Assembly (NCBI RefSeq): GCF_901709675.1
Contig: NC_051087.1
Location: 9,326,884-9,390,883 of the forward strand
Origin: Syngnathus acus
Taxonomy: Eukaryota; Chordata; Actinopteri; Syngnathiformes; Syngnathidae
Length of the DNA: 64,000 nt
Direction: 5' to 3'
A program made the position numbers and the translations under genes. Position 1 is the stretch's first letter. The number at the start of each line of letters is the position of its first letter. The notes beneath the pieces were generated by a model. That model was not told the origin of the DNA and did not search any database. It saw only the letters and a list, made by a program, of their open reading frames with translations. Of the stretch, positions 55,912 through 64,000 are shown piece by piece.

Positions 55912-57966
55912 ATGAATCACGTCGACTTTTTGTTGTGCGTGCGGTTTAGTAAATTGCCGATGGATGATCAGTTGGAAATCAAACGTTTGGGGCCGCACAG
56001 ACCAGAAGACTTTGTACTGCTTCAGTATGGAGATATGGTGACCCGTACCTTCAAAAAAGACTGGTTTGAAAAAAAGAAATGGCTAACCGCTAGCACGAGC
56101 AAAGGTGCGCTCTTCTGTTTCCCCTGTCTACTTTTTGGCGGCTTGGACTCCGTTTGGGCATCCATGGGCTTTAAAGACATTAAACATCTGTCGGAAAGAA
56201 CGGCCAAGCACGAAAGCTCCTCGTCTCACCTGAGATGTGCCATGAAGTTGGGTTTACTTGGGCTGCCCGCCGTACGGTCGTACCTCAATGACGCCGATCG
56301 CCTAGCCACCGAAGAGCACAACAGACTAACCGAAGAGAACCGCTATGTTCTGGACAGACTGATTACATGCGTCAAACTTTGTGGCAAGTGCGAAATGGAT
56401 CTGCACGGTCACGACGAAACATTAAACGCATCTCTCTTTACCTGCATATTTGAAACTATGTGTGAGGGAGACACCAGGCTCAAAAGACACTATAATGCGG
56501 AGCCTTTCTTTCATTTAACTTTAAAAACCATGCAGGACGAGCTGCTGGATTGCATGTATGAGGTCTACAGGGAGGAAGTGGATAAACAATTACAAAAAAC
56601 CCAGTTTGTTGGGTTACAGGTCCATGAAATTACTCATATGGCGTGCAATTCTCAAATAGGCATCGTGTTGAGATACGTGGTCGACAACACTCTGACTGAG
56701 CGATTCATCGAGTTAATCGAAGTCACAGATAAAACCGCCTTCGGCCTTTCCGACACCATCCAACAAGTTCTCGAGCCCTTGCGGCTGGGTGAGAAACTCA
56801 TCTCGCAAACCTATGATGGAGCGGCCATGCTGATTGATGGCAAAGGCAGCGTGCAAAGCCTGATGAGTTTAAGATACCCCAACGCAGTGTTTGTGCATTG
56901 CTCCGACCAGTTAAATGTTACCCTGCAGCAAGTGTGCGCGTCTCGAATCCCTGAACTGAAAGTGTTTTTTGCCGACTTGACTGGCTTTGCAACCTTTTTC
57001 ACCTCACCCACAAGAACAGCTGCCTTGAAACAAGTGCCGTGCAACAACATCCAGCGACCGCAGTGGAACTTTCAAAGCAGGACCATTAACGCCGTATGGG
57101 ACAGTCAGGACGCCATACTGGAGTGTTTGGATTGCATTCGCACTCAGCCGGGATGGGACAGCGTGACTGTCTGCGAGGCATACGGCCTGTCCATGCATTT
57201 GAGAGACCCCAAGTTTCTACACCTGCTGCATTTCTTTGCGGAAGTCATGCCGGAAGTGGATGTCCTGCAGAACATTCTGCAGAACCAAGAGATTGACGAC
57301 TCGGTTGTGAGATGCGCCGTGGAGAACTTCATCGGCAACGTGAAGGAGGTGAGAGAGAGGGCAGATGTAATCGCTGACCACGCTGGCGACGCCAAGCGCA
57401 GGAAAACCAACACTGCTGAAATCATGAAGAAGGCTTGCGACAACATGATTGCACAAGTAGAATACCGGTTCTCCAACAGTGACTATCTCATTGCAGCGCA
57501 ACTCGTGGACTGCTCACTTTTCCCCAAATTCACAACATCATTCCCAGTGGCCCAACTCAGTTGTGCTGTCAAGTTGTGGCCTTCAGCTTTAAAAAACAAG
57601 GAAAAGTTACAAAGTGAACTAAATATTCTCTACCAACACGATCAGTTGTATGCGGGGAAATCTGCACTTTCGCTACTAAAGACTATTATGGAAACCGGCC
57701 TGCAAGACATCTTGTCTGAAACATGCATTCTGTTAAACATCTTCCTCGCAACTCCCATGGCGACCCCTGAGCCTGACAGGAACCGGTCCACCATGGAAAG
57801 GATTAACACATTTGCAAGGAACACATTAGGAAAGGAGCGATTGAATGCTCTTTGCATCCTTTCCAATGAAAACCAATTTATCCAGGGACTGGTGGATTTC
57901 AATAAAAAAGTCATGGACAAGTTTGCTCGTGCCAACAACCATCAAGTTTCATTCCTGTTCAAGTGA
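55912..57966 (+). CDS. hAT-transposase-derived protein (TTF zinc finger, DUF4371-like)
   Basis: A single uninterrupted ORF of 684 residues from ATG 55912; a second in-frame ATG at 55960 gives LP-MDDQ as an alternative start. A TTF-type zinc finger lies at about residues 44-112 (WFEKKKWL, C69-x2-C72, H100, H106), then a DUF4371-like hAT core (CEMDLHGHDETLN, LRYVVDN, QTYDGAAM, AVFVHC), and a C-terminal hAT dimerisation-like block (residues about 600-655, MERINTFARNTLGKERLNAL). It is related to ZMYM1-like and THAP12-like hAT-derived proteins. Where hAT transposases carry the first catalytic aspartate (DETTD-type), this has VHEITH; the usual ERSFS of the dimerisation block is PDRNRST. No terminal inverted repeats were found. 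AATAAA at 58263 may end the transcript. I infer a host-retained, probably non-transposing protein; its function is unknown. Confidence 0.8.
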   Translation: MNHVDFLLCVRFSKLPMDDQLEIKRLGPHRPEDFVLLQYGDMVTRTFKKDWFEKKKWLTASTSKGALFCFPCLLFGGLDSVWASMGFKDIKHLSERTAKHESSSSHLRCAMKLGLLGLPAVRSYLNDADRLATEEHNRLTEENRYVLDRLITCVKLCGKCEMDLHGHDETLNASLFTCIFETMCEGDTRLKRHYNAEPFFHLTLKTMQDELLDCMYEVYREEVDKQLQKTQFVGLQVHEITHMACNSQIGIVLRYVVDNTLTERFIELIEVTDKTAFGLSDTIQQVLEPLRLGEKLISQTYDGAAMLIDGKGSVQSLMSLRYPNAVFVHCSDQLNVTLQQVCASRIPELKVFFADLTGFATFFTSPTRTAALKQVPCNNIQRPQWNFQSRTINAVWDSQDAILECLDCIRTQPGWDSVTVCEAYGLSMHLRDPKFLHLLHFFAEVMPEVDVLQNILQNQEIDDSVVRCAVENFIGNVKEVRERADVIADHAGDAKRRKTNTAEIMKKACDNMIAQVEYRFSNSDYLIAAQLVDCSLFPKFTTSFPVAQLSCAVKLWPSALKNKEKLQSELNILYQHDQLYAGKSALSLLKTIMETGLQDILSETCILLNIFLATPMATPEPDRNRSTMERINTFARNTLGKERLNALCILSNENQFIQGLVDFNKKVMDKFARANNHQVSFLFK

Positions 57967-59120
57967 TTGAGGTAGTTGGCTTATTGTTCTTAGGTGATTT
58001 TATTCTTTCTTTTTTTTTCCTGTGAAGAACAATTTGGATGAATGTAGTCAGCCATTTACTGTACTGTAAATTGTTTATACATGTACATTGAGTATTGTAA
58101 AAATTGTCACTTTCAGAACCATGGACAAGGCTTACACTTGCCATTTTAGAGTTTGTGATTTTTTTTTTTTTTTAATCTTACACTTAAACTTTAGTTAGTT
58201 TAGAAAGCATGCCTTAACATTGATAACATTAAGAATTGTGCTGACTTAGTTGCCTCCCACCAATAAATATAAATAATGTTAACATAACACAGTACTTCTA
58301 TGCAGCTAAGCCGCATTGTCAACATACAAACAGTTTGGGATTTGACAGTTTATTTCAACAATGGAATATTTCACCCATAAAAGATGTAGATGTAAGAAGA
58401 TATATACATGACCAAAAAAAATCTATCAAATAACTTTGATTTTCAAGCGTTTTAAATTAAATATATTAGCTCGAGAAGGGATTACAATAAAAGCAAAGCA
58501 AACAATTACAATCATCAGTGCCAGCATAAAGGTTAAAACGACATTGCATCGATCTCGGGTCGGTCTAAGACTGCCGCCACATCCATTCTTTTAAGTCCTG
58601 CTTGTACGAGTGTGAGGCATGTGATTGTTTGACCCAGTTGCGTTGTCCAATCAAGTGACTCCAGTTGGCTGAATTTTGATCCAGTTAAAAGTAACAAATA
58701 ACATGATCCAATATAGCTCAAACAAGCCAAGAAAAAATAGCATGCTGGTCAAAAACACCCAAAGCCTTACAAGCATGTCACTTGTGGCAAATCATTTTTT
58801 GTTTCAACGTATGTAAACCCTCCAGAGTTCAAATTTGATCATGTTAGTGGTCAGTCAAAGCGTTTGAATGAAAACCATTGCTCTTGTAAACCAGCACCGG
58901 TAATCCAACATGCTCTTCTTTCCCTTTGCTCAGCAAAGGGACAAACAAGGGTCCTTAAACTCAACACCCCAGTGACACAAGGATGGGCATAACACAAAAG
59001 GCAAGAAAAAATCTTCAAGGGTGCATGTGCTGAGGGTTTAGTAAAATTACATCAGGGTGTGCCGAGCGGAGGAGTAAACAGTGATGACCATCCCTCTGGG
59101 TCACACGGCCAAACGTCAGG
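57967..59120. other. Convergent 3' flanks of the hAT-derived gene and zfyve27
   Basis: No coding signal. AATAAA at 58263-58268 suits the plus-strand gene. A minus-strand AATAAA at 58354-58349 suits zfyve27. No inverted copy of the sequence upstream of the hAT ORF was seen here. Confidence 0.5.
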
Positions 59121-62100
59121 TCATTGCAACTTGATGAGCGAGGAATTACAGGCAGCACAAACAAACACAGTCTCTCTCTGGGCCTCTGGAGCTGGAGGAA
59201 AAATGAAAGGTGTTCAACAAAACAGGACAATGTGTAGCCTTTAAATAGTAAATACAGTCAAAAATGTTGGATTGGACCTACTAAGTCATTGTTTACACTG
59301 GGTACAGTAATAGTTCTGTTGCCACTCACCGTCAATGGAACTAGGTCAACCTAATGACTAAAAATGAGTCCATTTATTTCTAAAACGTGTAATTTTGCAA
59401 CGTCTTACCGGTGGCCCCCATGCAAGACCTCAGCACTTTGAAAGAACAGCATCTTGAACAAAAGCTGTTGCCACAGTTACTGCAGATCTTCTACAATAGG
59501 AAGAGAGACTTGCGTTCAGACTTAGAATTTACATTCAATACAACGTGCACAGTTCGACGATCACTTCAAGTCTCACCCTTTTCTTCAGCACTGAGAAGAC
59601 AGCATTGCAGCTAGCACAGTTGCCTTTGGAGAGAGAGGGGGGAAAAAACAGGTCATTTTCGAGCATTATTATCGCAGCTATTTCAGAACTTTGTCACAGC
59701 ACTCTGACCAATGCTGGTGGTGGGGTAACGTTTGCGCAGTTTCTCTGTCAGCTTGGACACTTTGCTGCGTATGGGTTCATTACGACTCAGGAGGCCATTT
59801 TCAGAGATGGTGTCAAACTCAGGGGCTCCAATTGGACCATCTTCATCCTCCTAAAACAGAGGGAGGGGGGGCAAGTGAAGTCCCACAGCGTGCACCAATT
59901 ACACTATGTAACTATTAAATAGTTTAACGTTTAACTATACCTCGGTACCTTCATTTTCAAACACTTACAAGGATGTATTAGTAAGACCTTTATGACCACT
60001 TAAGAACCTCACTTAAATTGTTGCCTATGTACCTTAATAAAAAAGTTTTATGAGGGTAAGAGTTTGACACTGGAATGTAAAACTTGAATTTTAACTTCCA
60101 TTACTAACTACATGCAATGGTTGGGAAATACACCACAGCGGCCCATCTTAAATGTGCCCTTCATTTTTACCAAATAATAGACTAGTGATGATCCAAGACA
60201 CAGTGACAAAATGGTGCACAAATACCCACATGCAGTGTAAGATGAGTAAGACCGACAAAACCCTCATGCACAAAGCATGAAAACAACAAGCCCCTTACAC
60301 ACATCACTTACGGGTGCATAAATACTGATACTGGAAAATCCACTTACCACTAACACCAAAGGGGTTTCCTTTGTGGGATGGAGTATAACATAGTACAGTT
60401 TTACACACAAGCCTCCATGCTACCACATAAAAACCATGCTACAGGGTTTTAAATAAAGTACAGTAACAGACCCCGGTCAGTTTACACGATTTGGACAAGC
60501 GAGTGATAAGTAGATCAGAAAGGGCAAGATTACCAAGTGTTAGCGCAGATTGGGCAACACTCACCTGCAGGGTGATGGCATTTTCCTGATTTCACAGGAA
60601 AGCAGGAGATAAACAGGAATGATAGAATTAATATTTTTATTCCACCCAGGGATGAGGAAATTAAAACCATTTATGATTGTTGTGCCAGTTAAGAGTCTAA
60701 TTAATACCGGTTTTGTGATGTGTATAAAAAAAAATATTCTAACTGTTGATGATTGATTGATTTGGGCTGGGCGTGTTTTTTCTTTTTTTTTATGCAGCCC
60801 ATCTCAGCAGTGCAGCCAACCTGCCAGCCTCTCTCTCCTGCCATCACGCATGGTAGAAAATGAAAGCCAGTTGCTCTGGAGAGAACGTCTCCTCAGCTAA
60901 TTAGCTTTCGCTGCTGATCTCCGCTGGTGTGGAGGATTATTTTGTACAAGAAAAGATTAAATCAGTGAAGTTGGATTCTACCCTTGGCCACAATTTGGAG
61001 GAGGGATCCTGGTTAAAATAAGCCCTTTTAAATTTTAAAGTAAAACCTTTGGATATTTTAGAAGTTATGACAGCGGTAGGCAGCAAAGACTTAGTACACT
61101 TTAGTTGGGACTGCTGTGTAAACACATACTGGAAATGGTCAATACACATAGGGAGAAGTGTATTACCTCAATTGCATCTTTAAATTCATCATCAGGCTCA
61201 GCTTCTTCTGCTTCCTCCACACTCCCAGGTGATATGTCCTGAAAGCAAACGTTTTTTTCCAGACTGCATTCAAATAAAATGAAATACGGTCATTATAGCA
61301 TTCTCAAAGGAAAACTATGATACTAGATAAATATTTCGTTGTACAAACACAGTGCATCATGTGAGTGCTGACAACTTGTACTATCCTACAAGTGTAGCCT
61401 AGTGGTAGAGTGTCCGCCCTGAGACTGGAAGGTTGTGGGTTCAAACCCCGGCCGGGTCATACCAAAGACTATAAAATGGGACCCATTGCCTCCCTGCTTG
61501 GCACTCAGCATTAAGGGTTGGAATTGGGGGGTTAGATCACCAACTGATTCCCGAGCGCGGCACCGCTGCTGCTCACTGCTCCCCTCTCCCCCAGGGGATG
61601 GATTAAAATCACACGGGGATGGGTTAAATGCAGAGGACAAATTTCACCACACCCAGGTGTGTGTGTGACGATCATTGGGACTTTAATCTTTAATCTTATC
61701 CTGGCACGTGATTACTACTATACTTAGATTGTTTCCCTCACCTCCAGACTGGTTGGTGTGGGTGTCCTCTCCACTACATTGTTGTGATCCAGTTCGTCAC
61801 ACGCTGCCTCTGATGTCGGAGTCTGGCCGGCATGGAACAGCTTCTTCAGGTCCACCAAAACTGGAACACAAGTAATAACAGAAACAACGTTAGCTGTGAA
61901 AAATATTCGAAGTTCATTATCATTGGTGAGCTGACCTCTGTGGAAGTTTCTATTCCAAAGGAAGATGACGCTGTTCAAACCAGCAAGCACCCAGCCGACA
62001 GGAGCGAGGTAGAGAACGCACACCACTGTAAACAATCCTACATAAAACCTAGGGAGAGATGATGAGACATAAATGTTGACTGGTACGCCAAAATTTACAA

Positions 62101-63779
62101 ACAGCTACATCCACACATAATGTGGTCTTCTCTGGCGCTCGAACAATTCTTAAAGCTAAATAAATACTGAGAAGAGATTTATGTAAAACAGTCAGCCTGT
62201 GATTCATATCTTGGTATAAGTTTTAAGGGACCCAAAAAGTTTGGAGAAGCATCAGCATTCGGTCTAAATAAATATGGATGTGCCGGGCCCTATTTCCAGT
62301 CGTAGCTGTTTTTATGATTATAGACCGACAATTAACGAGCACACTTTACCTTGATGATGTGGTGTGATTGTCCCAGTACAGGACCTTGTAAAATGTTTCT
62401 GCTGATTGACAGGCTGAAGACAGCATGTCATCCAGATGCTTCAACCTGGAGATGGGAAAAATAAAACATTTCTCATCCACGTAAGCATGTCGTACTATTT
62501 TCTTGTGCCCATTTTAAGAGTCATATTATGGACATTACATTACAACTAATCAGTCAGTGAGCGAGAAAATGCAGTGTTTCTTACAGGTCTTTGACTTCCA
62601 GCATAGCCTCCTGCTTACTGAGGTGCACATTCTGCAAATCTCTGCGGTGTACGGTGTGATAGTGCCTCCTCTGGAGTTCCGTTTCTGAGGCTCTGCCCCA
62701 GCACCTGTCCTGCAGGTAGCCAAGGGCAGCAGGCACTGTGACTGCCACCAAACATAGTGACAACCAACCCACTGATAGAGGAGAAAACAAAGCAAGTTAG
62801 TAGTAGCCACCGACGACAGAGAGTCTCCACTTACCTTCATTAATGGTGCAGAAGAAGACATTGAGGAATATACAAACAACTAACGAGCAGAGGGGCATCC
62901 TCCACCTGAAAAATAGATATTATACTCTCAAAAAGATGTGTCTCTGCTATTGAAAACAAGAATAAGTACGTTTAACAGCTTTTCAGGTAGCCTGAAACGA
63001 TTAAAATTATGCTGAAATTTTACCATTTTGATTTTATCCAGATGCACAAAACCTCAGAGGCCAAATTGTTATCATTTATAAAAAGCCTTTGCTTTTTTTC
63101 ATGAGATTGCAACTCAGTGGGAATCTATATTAAAGGATTAATTATCCAGAACAGTTTTTAACCTCAAAACTTTATCTTTGACTATTTGTAATGCCACTCA
63201 TACTGCAGAAGGGTACCAGTGATGGGAAAGTGATGATGAACATAACGAGAATGGGAAATTACCACAAGGTAATAACTAAGTCAATCGCTTGTCTCTGGGT
63301 ACTAAGTGCAATGCGACCAAAACAAAATCAGTGTATTTTTAACAAATGAATGTCACATGCTCAACTTGCCTTTAGTAACTCACCCTCTCCCCTTACCTAA
63401 AAACACTCTGGTCTTTATGCATGAAAGTTCACAAGTATTACTTCAAACAGTAACAGTTAATGACTATTTCTATGAAGACCACAATATGATCCGAAAACAT
63501 ACAAACTATTCTATCTTAAGTGTATCAAATTTTGAAAACTCGCCCTAGCAAGAAGCGGGCCAGCTCCATAGCATCTGTAACTGGTTCCAGAAAAAGCGCC
63601 ATTCTCTTATAGGCCACAACCATGTTAAGCAGGTCAAAATTCAGTGTAGATCTTGGGCTTCCAAGTTCAGAAGCATCTGGAGATCCCAGAGTCTCTTTGG
63701 ATATAGTGTGCACCATCTCCCCCCTTTCTCCTGGACCTTGGTAAGGGTCAGATGATGCCGCTGCACTCTGCATCATCAT
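59121..63779 (-). CDS. zfyve27: Protrudin (ZFYVE27)
   Basis: Twelve coding exons on the minus strand: 63779-63544, 62905-62835, 62771-62585, 62445-62350, 62048-61936, 61860-61742, 61238-61167, 60585-60565 (microexon), 59850-59709, 59623-59577, 59490-59409 and 59191-59121 (stop 59123-59121). They give 418 residues with the microexon, 411 without (human 411 and 404). Order: N-terminal Rab11-binding region (LNFDLLNMVVAYKR), hydrophobic ER hairpin segments (CSLVVCIFLNVFF, VGWLSLCLVAVTVPAALG, LFTVVCVLYLAPVGWVL), FFAT motif for VAP binding (EFKDAIE), coiled coil, and a FYVE finger with four CxxC pairs (CASC, CSNC, CSRC, CAAC). Protrudin links ER to endosomes and loads kinesin for neurite outgrowth. 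Intron 1 needs a GC donor. The first exon here begins at an acceptor, so a 5' UTR exon lies further right. Confidence 0.95.
60565..60585 (-). other. zfyve27: 21-nt in-frame microexon of zfyve27
   Basis: On the minus strand, TCAG precedes 21 nt encoding ENAITLQ, which is followed by GTGA. Both flanking exons are phase 0, so inclusion adds exactly seven residues between the FFAT motif and the coiled coil. Mammalian protrudin has a neuron-specific seven-residue microexon at the same place (ETHLVVL). A TCCTGCTTTCCTG tract with a UGC lies about 20 nt before the acceptor, as expected of SRRM4-controlled microexons. Confidence 0.85.
61391..61697 (+). repeat. tRNA-derived SINE in zfyve27 intron 6
   Basis: The A box (TAGCCTAGTGGTAGAGTG, from about 61395) and B box (GGTTGTGGGTTCAAACCCC, from about 61431) are followed by a body with GGGACCCATTGCCTCCCTGC and AATGCAGAGGACAAATTTC. 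It ends in tandem CTTTAAT units. This is an abundant teleost SINE type. It is antisense to zfyve27. Confidence 0.88.
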
Positions 63780-64000
63780 TCCTGTGAGGAAAACAAATAC
63801 ATTAAGATGATGGTAATCATGTCACTCCTATTCCTGAATTACTATTGTGACCATGTTAGAATTCTGTAAAAATAGCAACATCAGGCTGCTAAAAGTATAC
63901 AACAGTTGTCATACAATTTAGTGCATGGAAGATACTGAACGTTTTCGGTGCGTCAATACGATAGTTATGAGATCACTATGAATCTGTGACGTCATTTCTA
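63780..64000. other. Right-edge non-coding sequence, zfyve27 5' intron
   Basis: On the minus strand a TCCTCACAG acceptor ends at 63782, two bases before the start ATG. The sequence to the right is therefore intron leading to a 5' UTR exon near or beyond the window edge. Confidence 0.5.

Overview
The window is nuclear DNA from a ray-finned fish, most likely a teleost. Genes are split into short exons with mostly GT-AG introns, many of them only 80-500 bp. Spliced products match vertebrate families along their length, and the spaces between carry tRNA-derived SINEs, TA-flanked MITEs, hAT-type MITEs and microsatellites. There are no bacterial-style operons, CRISPR arrays or viral genes. Gene names rest on recalled family sequences, since no search could be run. 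Exon joins were checked by reading frame and splice phase.

Layout, left to right. (1) 1334-6472 (+): last seven coding exons of qtgal/b3gntl1, the tRNA queuosine galactosyltransferase; its start lies left of the window. (2) 6473-11854: spacer with two near-identical inverted 170-bp MITEs and a SINE. (3) 11855-15826 (+): metrnl, a secreted meteorin-like cytokine. (4) 19684-22169 (+): tekt4, a ciliary tektin. (5) 25136-40212 (+): loxl4, a secreted lysyl oxidase with four SRCR domains, 14 coding exons. (6) 43465-46451 (-): r3hcc1l. (7) 47444-50301 (+): crtac1, head-to-head with r3hcc1l. (8) 51981-55040 (-): golga7b, a palmitoylation cofactor. (9) 55912-57966 (+): an intact, intronless hAT-transposase-derived gene. 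(10) 59121-63779 (-): zfyve27 (protrudin), an ER/endosome protein, including a 21-nt microexon.

loxl4, r3hcc1l, crtac1, golga7b and zfyve27 form a block that, from memory, lies together on human chromosome 10q24. qtgal and metrnl are neighbours on human 17q25. tekt4 sits at the join. The genes share no single pathway, so the arrangement reflects conserved synteny rather than a functional cluster.

Most interesting observations: the zfyve27 microexon with a UGC-type element just upstream; paired loss of two disulfide-partner cysteines in the third SRCR domain of loxl4; a roughly 150-residue Arg/Pro/Gln/Ser-rich linker after its first SRCR domain; a long-open hAT transposase ORF that appears to have lost catalytic and dimerisation motifs; two introns that fit phase only as GC-AG; and a 64-bp-arm palindrome inside a loxl4 intron. 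I found no wholly new multi-gene system.
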